Under the pieces are notes generated by a model that was not told the origin of the DNA, searched no databases, and saw only the letters and a list, made by a program, of their open reading frames with translations. Position numbers and translations under genes: made by a program. Below are positions 47,611 to 57,066 of a stretch of DNA of 64,000 bases, piece after piece. Source of the DNA: Pantoea vagans (GTDB lineage: Bacteria; Pseudomonadota; Gammaproteobacteria; Enterobacterales; Enterobacteriaceae). Position 1 is the stretch's first letter, and every line of letters begins with the position of its first letter. Location of the stretch: positions 372,001-436,000 of the forward strand of contig NZ_CP038853.1 of NCBI RefSeq assembly GCF_004792415.1. The letters run 5' to 3'.

Positions 47611-48799
47611 TGAGGAGCCTCTCAGCCTGACATTTGATAACGCGCCGGTAGGGCGCATTTTGCAGGCGCTGGCTGACTATCAGCAGATCAACCTGATGAT
47701 TGCGCCAGAGGTGGAAGGGTCGTTATCGCTGCGGCTCGATAACCTGCCGTGGCATCAGGCGCTGGACCTGGTAGCGCGCATGGCAAAGCTGACGCTGATA
47801 GAACAGGATAATGTGCTGCTGGTCTATCCGGAGAGCTGGCAGCAGGCTCAGCAGCAGGAAAAGTTGCAGCAGACGCCTTTGCAGCAGCGCGCCGTGATAT
47901 TGCGCTATGCCAGCGCCAGCGAGGTGCATGCCAGCCTGCTGACTGAACGGCAGTCGCTGATGACACCGCGCGGCAGCGTGACGGTCGACAAACGCACCAA
48001 CGCCCTGTTACTGCGCGATACGGCGGCAGCGTTGAAAGAGACGGAACGCTGGATACGGGCGCTGGACCTGCCACTGGAGCAAATCGAGCTATCGGCGCAT
48101 ATCGTCACTATCAGCGAAGAGCATCTGCAGGAGCTGGGCGTGAAGTGGGGATTGCAGGCGGGTGACGCCGCCGTGACTGACATCCTGCATCATCCCCGGC
48201 TGGATATTCCGCTGGCGGTGACTTCACCCGGCATCAGCGTGGGTATGGCGCTGGCGCGCATCGGCGGTCAGCTGCTGGATCTGGAATTAAGTGCGCTGGA
48301 GCAGGAGAACCAGATTGAAATCATCGCCAGTCCGCGCCTTTTTACCTCACATCAGCAGACCGCGTCGATTAAGCAGGGCACGGAAATACCTTATGAAGTG
48401 TCGGCGGGAAACAGCGGTGCCACCAGTATTGAGTTCAAAGAAGCGGTGCTGGGCATGGAGGTAACACCGACGATTTCCGGGAATGGCCGCATCCAGCTGA
48501 AGATCCATATCAGTCAGAACATGCCGGGTCGCAGCATCAGAACCGGCGACAGCGACATATTATCCATTGATAAACAGGAAATTGAGACGCAGGTCACGGT
48601 CAGTGACGGGCAAACACTGGCGTTAGGGGGTATCTTTCAGCAGCAGCGCAGTCACGGAGAGAATAAAGTGCCGCTGCTTGGAAATGTGCCGCTGATTGGC
48701 GGGTTGTTTCGTCAGCAATCGGAGCAGCGCCAAAAAAGAGAGCTGGTGATCTTCATAACGCCGCGATTGGTCAGGGAAGCAGCGCTTACGGCTGGATAA
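47549..48799 (+). CDS. hofQ: Secretin HofQ (PilQ/ComE-type DNA-uptake porin)
   Basis: HofQ is an outer-membrane secretin of the PilQ family, used in Haemophilus (ComE) for DNA uptake. The 416-aa product (E. coli 412) has a signal peptide (cleavage after YAA), STN/N-domains (LTFDNAPVGRILQALADYQ), and the secretin C-terminal domain with VPLLGNVPLIGGLFR near the end. AAAAGGA precedes the ATG. The hof set here lacks hofB/hofC and a pilin, which would have to be elsewhere. Confidence 0.93.
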   Translation: MKRIATLLLLISCLLPVYAADEEPLSLTFDNAPVGRILQALADYQQINLMIAPEVEGSLSLRLDNLPWHQALDLVARMAKLTLIEQDNVLLVYPESWQQAQQQEKLQQTPLQQRAVILRYASASEVHASLLTERQSLMTPRGSVTVDKRTNALLLRDTAAALKETERWIRALDLPLEQIELSAHIVTISEEHLQELGVKWGLQAGDAAVTDILHHPRLDIPLAVTSPGISVGMALARIGGQLLDLELSALEQENQIEIIASPRLFTSHQQTASIKQGTEIPYEVSAGNSGATSIEFKEAVLGMEVTPTISGNGRIQLKIHISQNMPGRSIRTGDSDILSIDKQEIETQVTVSDGQTLALGGIFQQQRSHGENKVPLLGNVPLIGGLFRQQSEQRQKRELVIFITPRLVREAALTAG

Positions 48800-49161
48800 A
48801 ACGGAAAATGCGTCCCTTAAGGCCATCTGCGTTGACGCAGGAGAGGAATTAGCTTACAAGGTTTAGCGATTTTCAATACGGTGTAACCGTCTATGCAGGG
48901 TAAATCCCGGCAAACAGATCAGAAAACTCCTCTGTAAGCAGCGTTGTAAAGACGCAGCGCTGGCGCGTTACAGTTTCGCGAACACAGGCCAATTCAGAAA
49001 TGGATGTGCTGAAGGCAATATAATCGGTTGCCAAACAGCCTTGAGTGTTGAGATAATTTTTCATCTGACTCTTGCTAACGCTCATGAGGTCTCAGTTCCT
49101 GTCCCGCCAGCAAATGCTGAACGCGGGGTATCATTAACGAATTCTTAGTAATACCGACAAA
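48800..49161. promoter_or_regulatory. Intergenic region hofQ to aroK
   Basis: This 362-bp interval must contain the aroK promoter. A minus-strand frame of 64 codons is listed below as doubtful. A weak hairpin (CTGCG, TTGA, CGCAG) follows hofQ. aroK has no strong Shine-Dalgarno. Confidence 0.4.
48891..49085 (-). CDS. Small hypothetical protein (doubtful)
   Basis: A 64-codon frame with an AGGAA sequence 10 bases before its ATG. I recognise no domain; it has four cysteines and no membrane segment or signal peptide. It lies antisense to the leader region of aroK. It may be a chance frame. Confidence 0.2.
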   Translation of the reverse strand: MSVSKSQMKNYLNTQGCLATDYIAFSTSISELACVRETVTRQRCVFTTLLTEEFSDLFAGIYPA

Positions 49162-49683
49162 ATGGCAGAGAAACGCAATATCTTTCTGGTTGGGCCGATG
49201 GGTGCCGGCAAAAGCACTATTGGCCGTCAGTTGGCTCAGCAACTCAACATGGAGTTCTTCGATTCCGATCAGGAAATTGAGCGACGCACCGGAGCGGATG
49301 TGGGCTGGGTTTTTGATGTCGAAGGCGAAGCTGGCTTTCGCGATCGCGAAGAAAAAATCATTAACGAACTGACCGAGAAGCAAGGCATCGTCCTGGCGAC
49401 AGGCGGTGGTTCCGTCAAATCCCGGGAAACGCGTAATCGTCTCTCCGCCCGCGGCGTTGTGGTTTATCTTGAAACCACCATCGAGAAGCAACTGGCGCGC
49501 ACCCAACGTGACAAAAAACGTCCGTTGCTGCAGGTGGATTCACCGCCGCGCGAAGTGCTTGAAGCGCTGGCTGGCGAACGCAACCCGCTCTACGAAGAGA
49601 TCGCCGATGTCACCATTCGCACAGATGATCAGAGTGCAAAAGTGGTGGCGAATCAGATTATCCACATGTTGGAAAAAAGTTGA
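49162..49683 (+). CDS. aroK: Shikimate kinase I
   Basis: AroK phosphorylates shikimate in the fifth step of the aromatic pathway. The 173-aa product equals E. coli AroK. The P-loop GPMGAGKST is at residues 11-19, with DSD and the shikimate-binding ATGGGSV and R-rich lid (RDKKRP) following. aroB begins 38 bp downstream. Confidence 0.98.
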   Translation: MAEKRNIFLVGPMGAGKSTIGRQLAQQLNMEFFDSDQEIERRTGADVGWVFDVEGEAGFRDREEKIINELTEKQGIVLATGGGSVKSRETRNRLSARGVVVYLETTIEKQLARTQRDKKRPLLQVDSPPREVLEALAGERNPLYEEIADVTIRTDDQSAKVVANQIIHMLEKS

Positions 49684-49721
49684 TCCAACGTTCGAAGGCT
49701 TTTTAACAGGTATCGGGCATC

Positions 49722-50810
49722 ATGGAGAAGATCACCGTCTCACTGGGGGAACGCAGTTACCCCATCACTATCGCCGCCGGACTGTTTAACGATCCGGCTT
49801 CTTTTTGGCCGCTGACCGCGGGCGAAAACGCCATGGTGGTGACAAACCAGACGCTGGCTCCGCTCTATCTTGACCAGCTGACAGCGCGGCTGACAGCGGC
49901 AGGTGTAAAAGTGGATCAGGTGATCTTACCCGACGGCGAGCAATATAAGACGCTGGCCGTGATGGATCAGGTCTTTACCGCGCTCCTGCAAAAGCCGCAC
50001 GGTCGTGATACGACGCTTGTCGCCTTAGGCGGCGGCGTCATTGGCGATCTTACCGGTTTTGCTGCGGCCAGTTATCAGCGTGGCGTACGCTTTATCCAGG
50101 TACCGACCACCTTACTGTCGCAGGTTGATTCTTCGGTTGGCGGCAAAACGGCCGTTAACCATCCGCTGGGCAAAAACATGATCGGCGCGTTTTATCAACC
50201 CGCGTCAGTGGTGATTGATACGGCCTGTCTGAAGACGCTGCCTGCGCGTGAGCTGGCGTCTGGCTTAGCGGAAGTCATTAAGTACGGCATTATCCTCGAC
50301 GGTGCTTTTTTCCAGTGGCTGGAGCAGAATCTCGATGCTCTGCTGGCGCTGGATGAACAGGCGCTGGCGTACTGCATTCGTCGCTGTTGTGAACTGAAGG
50401 CTGAAGTCGTGGCGGCCGATGAGCGTGAAAACGGTCAGCGGGCGTTGCTTAATCTGGGCCATACTTTTGGTCATGCGATTGAAGCACATATGGGCTACGG
50501 CAACTGGCTGCACGGTGAAGCGATTGCGGCGGGCATGGTAATGGCAGCACGCACGGCTGAACGTCTGGGACAGTTCGGGGCGGAAGAGACCGACCGCATT
50601 ATTGCCCTGTTCCAGCGTGCCGGTTTACCGGTGCATGGGCCGCAGGCGATGAGTGCACAGATGTATCTGCCGCACATGATGCGCGATAAAAAAGTTCTGG
50701 CGGGCGAACTGCGGCTGATACTCCCGCTGTCGATTGGCCGCTCTGAAGTGCGTGGTGGCGTGGCACATGATATGGTGCTGGCTGCAATTAACGATTGTCA
50801 GCAACCCTGA
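49722..50810 (+). CDS. aroB: 3-dehydroquinate synthase
   Basis: AroB forms 3-dehydroquinate from DAHP with NAD+ and a divalent metal. The 362-aa product equals E. coli. Motifs: the NAD-binding [14 protein letters not shown], the metal ligand region KYG(I)ILDGAFF, and [11 protein letters not shown], which carries metal-binding histidines. In the E. coli operon aroK-aroB-damX-dam-rpe-gph-trpS the same order is found. Confidence 0.98.
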   Translation: MEKITVSLGERSYPITIAAGLFNDPASFWPLTAGENAMVVTNQTLAPLYLDQLTARLTAAGVKVDQVILPDGEQYKTLAVMDQVFTALLQKPHGRDTTLVALGGGVIGDLTGFAAASYQRGVRFIQVPTTLLSQVDSSVGGKTAVNHPLGKNMIGAFYQPASVVIDTACLKTLPARELASGLAEVIKYGIILDGAFFQWLEQNLDALLALDEQALAYCIRRCCELKAEVVAADERENGQRALLNLGHTFGHAIEAHMGYGNWLHGEAIAAGMVMAARTAERLGQFGAEETDRIIALFQRAGLPVHGPQAMSAQMYLPHMMRDKKVLAGELRLILPLSIGRSEVRGGVAHDMVLAAINDCQQP

Positions 50811-50882
50811 GATTAAGCAGTTGAGTGGTGACGCGGCGCGCAGGGTGCGCAGTGCGGAATGCCGCTTTACGGAGGAGCCAAA

Positions 50883-51935
50883 ATGGATGAGTTTAAACCG
50901 GAAGACGAGTTAAAGCCTGACGCCAGCGACCGCCGTCCCTCGCGCCCTCGTAAGTCCTCTACTGCGGCCAAAACACCGGTTTCGCGCCAGCGTATCATGA
51001 TGGGCGTCGGGATCCTGGTTCTGCTGTTACTGGTACTGGGGATTGGTTCGGCGCTGAATGGCCCGGATGAGAAAAAACCGGCCACGGCGGGCACAACCCC
51101 TGCCACCAATGGCGGTTCCGGCAGCGAGAAGAACATTGACCTGGGCGGCTCCTCTTCCATGTCCGGTGGTCAGACGCCTCCGTCAGATGCGCAGACTACC
51201 CCCGCAACCAGCGAAAATAACGCGGCGACCAGCGGTGATGCTGCCTCTAATCCGCAGCGCGACATCTCGATGCCGCCTGTGGCTTCAACGCCTACCCAGG
51301 CCGCACCGGTTGATGCGCCCGCGAATCAGCAGCGTGTCACGCTGCCGGGCGACCTGAACAGCGCGCTGACTAATCAGCAGCAGCAGGTTGACAGTGCCGC
51401 GATGGGCACGCAGGGCGGCAGTTCACTGCCAACGGCGCCAGCAACGGTCAGCGGCAATGCCGGAACGGCTGCTAATCCTGTTACGGCACCTTCAGTCCGT
51501 CAGACACCGAACAAATCCAATACAGCAACTCGTCCGGCGCACGATTCGTCGCATAAAACAGCATCGAAGCCTGTAACCCGTGACAGCAAAACGCACACTA
51601 CGCCAGCGCGTACGCCAGTGAGTTCTGCGCCAGCTACCACGGCCGCGGGCAGCAGTTCAGCCAGCAAATCACTGCCAGGTGGCAGCTACACTCTGCAACT
51701 GAGCGGTGCATCGAAGCCGGAAAGCCTGAATGCCTGGGCTAAGCAACAAAATCTGAGTGGATATCACGTCTACAAAACCACCCGTAACGGTCAGTCGTGG
51801 TACGTGCTGGTGAGTGGCTCCTATGCCACACCGGCCGATGCCAAACGCGCTGTAGCATCGCTGCCTGCAGACGTGCGTGCGAAGAACCCGTGGGTAAAAC
51901 CAGTCAGCCAGGTGAAGAAAGAAGCCAGCCAATAG
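50883..51935 (+). CDS. damX: Cell-division protein DamX with SPOR domain
   Basis: DamX is a bitopic membrane protein that localises to the septum by its SPOR domain. The product is 350 aa against 428 in E. coli. A short cytoplasmic tail (residues 1-38), one membrane helix (about 39-58), a long Ser/Thr/Pro/Ala-rich periplasmic linker, and the SPOR domain (about 270-345, with YTLQLSGASKPESLNAWAKQ) can be seen. The cytoplasmic region is some 60-65 residues shorter than in E. coli because the acidic and arginine-rich stretch is missing. ATG at 50883 follows GGAGG. Confidence 0.94.
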   Translation: MDEFKPEDELKPDASDRRPSRPRKSSTAAKTPVSRQRIMMGVGILVLLLLVLGIGSALNGPDEKKPATAGTTPATNGGSGSEKNIDLGGSSSMSGGQTPPSDAQTTPATSENNAATSGDAASNPQRDISMPPVASTPTQAAPVDAPANQQRVTLPGDLNSALTNQQQQVDSAAMGTQGGSSLPTAPATVSGNAGTAANPVTAPSVRQTPNKSNTATRPAHDSSHKTASKPVTRDSKTHTTPARTPVSSAPATTAAGSSSASKSLPGGSYTLQLSGASKPESLNAWAKQQNLSGYHVYKTTRNGQSWYVLVSGSYATPADAKRAVASLPADVRAKNPWVKPVSQVKKEASQ

Positions 51936-51942
51936 CGGATGT

Positions 51943-51966
51943 GGGGCCAGGCTCTGGCCCCGTTTT
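51943..51966 (+). terminator. Intrinsic terminator after damX
   Basis: An 8-bp stem (GGGGCCAG, loop GCT, CTGGCCCC) followed by GTTTT, between damX and dam. It may reduce read-through rather than stop it fully, since dam belongs to the same operon in E. coli. Confidence 0.8.
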
Positions 51967-52028
51967 AAGCGCAGATCTGCTGTCGGTCCAGCCACAGCCT
52001 CACAATAAGATGTAATAACCACGACAGC

Positions 52029-52844
52029 ATGAAAAAAAATCGCGCTTTCCTGAAATGGGCAGGGGGAAAATTTCCCTTAGTAGAAGAGATCCATCGTCAT
52101 CTGCCGCAAGGCGACTGTCTGGTCGAGCCATTTGTTGGCGCGGGCTCGGTGTTTCTGAACACTGAATTTGATCGCTACCATCTGGCTGATATCAACAGTG
52201 ACCTGATTAATCTCTACAACATTGTCAAAACGCGCACGGCGGATTTCATCCGTGACGCGCAGCTGCTGTTTACGCCGGAAGGTAACAACGAAATCTGTTA
52301 TTACCAGCGGCGCACCGAATTTAATACCAGTACCGACGCCTACCAGCGTGCGCTGCTGTTCCTCTATCTGAACCGTCACTGTTACAACGGCCTCTGCCGC
52401 TATAACCTGCGTGGTGAGTTCAACGTGCCGTTTGGCCGCTATCGCAAACCCTACTTTCCGGAAGCCGAACTGTTATGGTTTGCCGAACGCGCGCAAAAAG
52501 CGACGTTTGTCTGTGAATCGTACGATGTTACCCTGACCAGTGCCGGTAAAGGCTCGGTGGTCTATTGCGATCCGCCTTATGCACCGCTGTCGGCCACGGC
52601 CAATTTTACGGCTTATCACACCAACAGCTTCAGCCTGCGTGAGCAGGAGAATCTGGCGGCGTTAGCCGCACAGCTGGCTGCGTCGGAGCACCGGATTCCG
52701 GTACTGATTTCTAACCACGACACTGCACTGACGCGTTTATGGTATCAGGATGCAGTGTTACATGTGGTCAAAGCCCGGCGTTCTATCAGCCGGAGCATAG
52801 CCGGTCGCACCAAGGTCGACGAACTACTGGCACTTTATCGCTAG
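52029..52844 (+). CDS. dam: DNA adenine methyltransferase (GATC)
   Basis: Dam methylates adenine in GATC, guiding mismatch repair and replication timing. The 271-aa product (E. coli 278) has the AdoMet-binding FxGxG motif (PFVGAGSVF near residues 35-43), the LKWAGGK N-terminus, and the catalytic DPPY at residues 181-184, the same position as in E. coli. Confidence 0.98.
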   Translation: MKKNRAFLKWAGGKFPLVEEIHRHLPQGDCLVEPFVGAGSVFLNTEFDRYHLADINSDLINLYNIVKTRTADFIRDAQLLFTPEGNNEICYYQRRTEFNTSTDAYQRALLFLYLNRHCYNGLCRYNLRGEFNVPFGRYRKPYFPEAELLWFAERAQKATFVCESYDVTLTSAGKGSVVYCDPPYAPLSATANFTAYHTNSFSLREQENLAALAAQLAASEHRIPVLISNHDTALTRLWYQDAVLHVVKARRSISRSIAGRTKVDELLALYR

Positions 52845-52911
52845 TCTGTTTCGTCCGCGACCAACGCATTACGCCAGCCTAGGTGCTGGCGCACAACAGT
52901 GGGAGAATCGG

Positions 52912-53595
52912 ATGAAACAATATTTGCTGGCCCCTTCAATCCTGTCGGCGGATTTTGCCCGCCTGGGCGAAGACACAGCCAAAGCGCTGGCGGCCGGAGG
53001 TGACGTGGTTCACTTTGACGTAATGGACAACCACTACGTCCCTAATCTGACCATGGGTCCGATGGTGCTGAAAGCACTGCGCGACTATGGCATCACCGCC
53101 CCCATCGATGTGCATCTGATGGTGAAGCCGGTGGATGCGCTGATCCCGGAGTTTGCCAAAGCCGGTGCCACCTATATTACCTTTCATCCCGAAGCCAGCG
53201 AACACGTTGACCGCACCCTGCAACTGATCAAAGAGCACGGCTGTAAAGCGGGTATGGTGTTTAATCCGGCGACCCCGCTGAGCTACCTCGATTACGTCAT
53301 GGATAAGCTGGATATCATTCTGCTGATGTCCGTGAACCCTGGTTTTGGCGGTCAGTCATTTATTCCCGGCACCCTGGATAAACTGCGTGAAGCGCGCAGA
53401 CGTATCGATCAGAGCGGCTACAACATTCGTCTTGAAGTGGATGGCGGCGTGAAGATCGACAATATCCGCGAGATTGCGGCTGCCGGTGCAGATATGTTTG
53501 TCGCGGGTTCTGCCATCTTCGGTCATCCTGACTACAAAAAAGTGATCGACGATATGCGCAACGAACTGGAGAAAGCCAATGGCTCATTTCACTGA
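52912..53595 (+). CDS. rpe: Ribulose-phosphate 3-epimerase
   Basis: Rpe interconverts ribulose 5-phosphate and xylulose 5-phosphate. The 227-aa TIM-barrel protein (E. coli 225) has the catalytic Asp in [12 protein letters not shown] and LEVDGG with the second catalytic Asp. Its last 17 bases overlap gph in another frame. Confidence 0.97.
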   Translation: MKQYLLAPSILSADFARLGEDTAKALAAGGDVVHFDVMDNHYVPNLTMGPMVLKALRDYGITAPIDVHLMVKPVDALIPEFAKAGATYITFHPEASEHVDRTLQLIKEHGCKAGMVFNPATPLSYLDYVMDKLDIILLMSVNPGFGGQSFIPGTLDKLREARRRIDQSGYNIRLEVDGGVKIDNIREIAAAGADMFVAGSAIFGHPDYKKVIDDMRNELEKANGSFH

Positions 53596-54256
53596 TATTC
53601 GTGCGCTGGCGTTTGATCTCGATGGCACGCTGGTGGATAGCGCGCCAGGCCTTGCCGATGCGATCGACCGCACGCTTAACGATCTCCGCCTGCCGCAGGC
53701 GGGCCTTGAGCGTGTCTCAACCTGGATTGGCAACGGTGCCGATATCATGATGGCCCGTGCGCTGACCTTCGCGCTGGGCCGTGAGCCGCAGCCGGAAGAG
53801 CAGCGCGATGCACGCGCGCTGTTTGACCGCCACTACGCCGACACCGTGGATGCGGGCAGCACGCTGTTCCCACAGGTGAAGCAGACGCTGGATGCCTTAA
53901 AAGCTTCCGGGCTGCCGATGGCGATTGTGACCAACAAGCCGACGCCGTTTGTGGCACCGCTGCTTGAATCGCTTGGCATTGCCGATGCGTTTTCGCTGAT
54001 TATCGGTGGCGACGATGTGCCGGTTAAAAAACCGCACCCTGCAGCGATCTTTATGGTGCTGGGCACCTTCGGCGTACTGCCGAACGAGTTGCTGTTTGTT
54101 GGCGACTCTCGCAATGATATCCAGGCGGCGCAGGCGGCAGGCGTACCTAATGTCGGTATGACCTTTGGCTATAACTATGGCGAGCCGATTGCCACCAGCC
54201 AGCCCGATTTAACCCTCGACTCTTTCGACGAACTTTTGCCCACACTGGGGCTGTAA
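53579..54256 (+). CDS. gph: Phosphoglycolate phosphatase
   Basis: Gph hydrolyses 2-phosphoglycolate formed during repair of 3'-phosphoglycolate DNA ends. The 225-aa product has HAD motif I DLDGTLVD (residues 13-20), VTNKPTPF, and [15 protein letters not shown]. It is shorter than E. coli Gph (252 aa), mostly at the ends. Start overlaps rpe by 17 bases; trpS starts 17 bp downstream. Confidence 0.95.
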   Translation: MAHFTDIRALAFDLDGTLVDSAPGLADAIDRTLNDLRLPQAGLERVSTWIGNGADIMMARALTFALGREPQPEEQRDARALFDRHYADTVDAGSTLFPQVKQTLDALKASGLPMAIVTNKPTPFVAPLLESLGIADAFSLIIGGDDVPVKKPHPAAIFMVLGTFGVLPNELLFVGDSRNDIQAAQAAGVPNVGMTFGYNYGEPIATSQPDLTLDSFDELLPTLGL

Positions 54257-54272
54257 ATATCAGGACTTAAGT

Positions 54273-55274
54273 ATGAAACCCATCGTTTTCAGCGGCGCAC
54301 AGCCGTCCGGCGAACTGACCATTGGCAACTATATGGGAGCGCTGCGTCAGTGGGTGCAGATGCAGGATGATTTCCACTGCATTTACTGCATTGTTGATCT
54401 GCACGCGATCACCGTGCGTCAGGATCCTGCTGCACTGCGTAAAGCGACGCTGGATACGCTGGCGCTCTATCTGGCCTGTGGTATCGACCCGCAAAAAAGC
54501 ACCATCTTTGTTCAGTCGCATGTGCCAGAGCACACGCAACTGAGCTGGATCCTGAACTGCTACGCCTATTTCGGTGAACTGAGCCGTATGACGCAGTTCA
54601 AGGACAAATCAGCGCGTTACGAAGAGAACATCAACGCCGGGCTGTTCGACTACCCGGTGCTGATGGCGGCAGACATTCTGCTCTATCAGACCAACCAGGT
54701 GCCGGTCGGTGAAGATCAGAAGCAGCATCTGGAGCTGAGCCGCGATATCGCGCATCGCTTCAATGCGATCTATGGCGATATCTTCCGGGTGCCAGAGCCG
54801 TTCATTCCGAAGTCTGGCGCGCGCGTGATGTCGCTGCTGGAACCGACCAAAAAGATGTCCAAGTCTGACGATAACCGTAACAACGTCATCGGCCTGCTGG
54901 AAGATCCGAAAGCGGTTGTGAAGAAAATCAAACGCGCCGTTACCGATTCTGAAGAGCCGCCAGTGGTGCGCTACGACATCAAAGAGAAAGCGGGCGTCTC
55001 TAACCTGCTGGATATTCTGTCGGGCGTGACCGGTAAAACCATCGCAGAGCTGGAGCAGGAGTTCGAAGGCAAGATGTATGGCCACCTGAAAGGCGCAGTA
55101 GCCGATGCGGTGTCGGGCATGCTCTCTGAGCTGCAGGAGCGTTATCACAGCTTCCGCAACGATGAAGCGCTGCTGGAGCAGGTGATGCGTGATGGCGCGG
55201 CGAAAGCACGCGCACAGGCGCAGGAAACGCTGAAGAAGGTTTACGAAGCGGTAGGCTTTGTCGCGATGCCGTAA
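54273..55274 (+). CDS. trpS: Tryptophanyl-tRNA synthetase
   Basis: TrpS charges tRNA-Trp. The 333-aa class I synthetase (E. coli 334) carries the TIGN form of the HIGH motif ([13 protein letters not shown], near residue 13) and KMSKS ([10 protein letters not shown] near residue 196). It is the last gene of the aroK-to-trpS series and is followed by a strong terminator. Confidence 0.98.
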   Translation: MKPIVFSGAQPSGELTIGNYMGALRQWVQMQDDFHCIYCIVDLHAITVRQDPAALRKATLDTLALYLACGIDPQKSTIFVQSHVPEHTQLSWILNCYAYFGELSRMTQFKDKSARYEENINAGLFDYPVLMAADILLYQTNQVPVGEDQKQHLELSRDIAHRFNAIYGDIFRVPEPFIPKSGARVMSLLEPTKKMSKSDDNRNNVIGLLEDPKAVVKKIKRAVTDSEEPPVVRYDIKEKAGVSNLLDILSGVTGKTIAELEQEFEGKMYGHLKGAVADAVSGMLSELQERYHSFRNDEALLEQVMRDGAAKARAQAQETLKKVYEAVGFVAMP

Positions 55275-55287
55275 TGGCTGAGCGGAT

Positions 55288-55319
55288 AAAAAACGGCGGG
55301 CATTGTGCCCGCCGTTTTT
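55288..55319. terminator. Bidirectional terminator, trpS and cysG
   Basis: An 11-bp stem (AAACGGCGGGC, loop ATTGT, GCCCGCCGTTT) flanked by A and T runs, between the convergent genes trpS and cysG. Confidence 0.93.
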
Positions 55320-55329
55320 ATTTGCCCAT

Positions 55330-56694
55330 TCAGAACCAGCGCAGGCTGTCGCGCAGACTCACCACGCTGCCGATGATCATCAGGCTGGGGCTGCTCACCT
55401 GACCGGCTAACGCTTCCAGCTCGTTCAGTGTCCCGGTGACCACGCGCTGACGCGTGCTGGTGCCGTTTTCCACCAGCGCCACCGGCATATCGCTGCGCAT
55501 CCCATGTTTTATCAGCTGCAGCTGAATTTCTCCGGCCTGGCCCAGCCCCATATAAAACACCAGCGTCTGCTGTTCTGCCGCCAGCGTCTGCCAGGCGAGC
55601 GTACCGGATTTCTGTAGATGCCCGGTTACCAGCCTGACGCTCTGCGCATGATCGCGATGGGTCAGGGGAATGCCACTGTAGGCCGCACAGCCTGATGCCG
55701 CGGTGATGCCCGGTACCACGCTGAACGGAATCTTCAGCTGTGCCAGCGCTTCCAGCTCTTCACCGCCGCGACCAAAGATAAAGGGATCGCCGCCTTTCAG
55801 CCGTACCACGCGTTTGCCGCGCTGCGCCTGTTCGCAGAGCAACTGGTTGATCGCATCCTGCGGCACGCAGTGATGTCCGGCGCGTTTACCGACAAAGATG
55901 CGTTCGGCATCGCGGCGCACCAGATTCAAAATCTCATCGGAAACCAGCCGGTCATAGACGATGACGTCCGCCTGCTGGATCAGCTGCAGGCCTTTGAGTG
56001 TGAGCAATCCGGCATCGCCCGGACCGGCACCGACCAGCGCCACTTCACCCTGCTGAGGAAGGTCTGCGCTAAAAAGCGCATCGGTAATCTGATCCGCGCG
56101 TTCACCGTCGCCGTTAGCCAGCGTCTGGGCCAGCCGCTCGCTGTGAAAGAAGCGCTCCCAGAAGTGGCGGCGGGCATTGAGGGAGCCGAACTGCTTTTTC
56201 ACCCTATCGCGCAGGCCGCCCGCCCGCTGCGCCAGCTGACCCAGATGCTGCGGCAGCATCGCCTCCAGCTTCTCCCGCAGCAGCCGCGCCAGCACCGGCG
56301 CGCGTCCACCGGAAGAGACGGCGACCATCAGCGGTGAGCGGTCAATGATCGACGGCATAATGGCGCTGGCCTGCTGCGGCGCATCCACCAGATTGCAGAA
56401 GATCTGCTGTTTTTCAGCTGCGTCTGCCACCTGCTGATTGACCGCATCGTAGTTGGTGGCGGCGATCACCAGCCAGCAGCCGGTCAGCCACGCGGGATCG
56501 AAATGCCCCGGCAGCAGCGTAACAGCTTTCTGCTGCGCCCATTGCAGGAAGGCAGGGGAGAAATCGGGGGCACCGACCCACAGATCGGCACCGGCCTCCA
56601 GCAGCAGGCGCGCTTTTCGCTCCGCCACGTCACCCGCGCCGACCAGCAGACAGCGTCGGCCCTGCAGGCGGCAGAATAAGGGGAAGTAGTCCAT
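55330..56694 (-). CDS. cysG: Siroheme synthase CysG (trifunctional)
   Basis: CysG converts uroporphyrinogen III to siroheme, the cofactor of NirB and of sulfite reductase. The 454-aa product (E. coli 457) has an N-terminal NAD-dependent dehydrogenase/ferrochelatase module ([21 protein letters not shown], then [14 protein letters not shown]) and a C-terminal methyltransferase module ([32 protein letters not shown]). AAGGA precedes the ATG at 56694. It follows nirD, with a terminator between them. Confidence 0.97.
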   Translation of the reverse strand: MDYFPLFCRLQGRRCLLVGAGDVAERKARLLLEAGADLWVGAPDFSPAFLQWAQQKAVTLLPGHFDPAWLTGCWLVIAATNYDAVNQQVADAAEKQQIFCNLVDAPQQASAIMPSIIDRSPLMVAVSSGGRAPVLARLLREKLEAMLPQHLGQLAQRAGGLRDRVKKQFGSLNARRHFWERFFHSERLAQTLANGDGERADQITDALFSADLPQQGEVALVGAGPGDAGLLTLKGLQLIQQADVIVYDRLVSDEILNLVRRDAERIFVGKRAGHHCVPQDAINQLLCEQAQRGKRVVRLKGGDPFIFGRGGEELEALAQLKIPFSVVPGITAASGCAAYSGIPLTHRDHAQSVRLVTGHLQKSGTLAWQTLAAEQQTLVFYMGLGQAGEIQLQLIKHGMRSDMPVALVENGTSTRQRVVTGTLNELEALAGQVSSPSLMIIGSVVSLRDSLRWF

Positions 56695-56705
56695 CAGAGG
56701 TCCTT

Positions 56706-56728
56706 AAAAAAGCCCGCTAAGGCGGGCT
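56706..56728 (-). terminator. Hairpin with T tract between nirD and cysG
   Basis: On the minus strand: a 7-bp stem (AGCCCGC, loop CTTA, GCGGGCT) followed by five or six T, right up to the cysG Shine-Dalgarno AAGGA. It looks like an intrinsic terminator or attenuator and stands where E. coli has nirC. Confidence 0.85.
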
Positions 56729-56739
56729 GTTGACAGGCG

Positions 56740-57066
56740 TTACAGGCAGACTTCAACCTGTCCGGCATTGACCCGCACCGGCCAGGCCGCCACGGAGCGC
56801 GTTTCATCCTCCATGCAGTAGCCATCGCTAAGGCAAAAATGCTGCTTTTTCAGCGGGCTGGCTACCCAGAGCGCATCCTGATGTTCGGCGATAATGCCGC
56901 GAGACAGTACGCTGGCTTCGGCAAACGGATCGATATTGCTGATGGCATAGAGCTGTTCATCGTCGCGTGGGCGGAAGATAGCCACCTGCTGACCTTTGAC
57001 CAGCGCGCAGACGCCCGTGGCGGGCAGGATCTGCGTCAGCGGGCACACCGGATTCCACTGGCTCAT
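56740..57066 (-). CDS. nirD: Nitrite reductase small subunit
   Basis: NirD is the Rieske-like small subunit of cytoplasmic NADH-dependent nitrite reductase. The 108-aa product equals E. coli. As in enterobacterial NirD, the Rieske cysteine/histidine ligands are not in the typical spacing. Its start overlaps the nirB stop by 4 bases. Confidence 0.95.
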   Translation of the reverse strand: MSQWNPVCPLTQILPATGVCALVKGQQVAIFRPRDDEQLYAISNIDPFAEASVLSRGIIAEHQDALWVASPLKKQHFCLSDGYCMEDETRSVAAWPVRVNAGQVEVCL

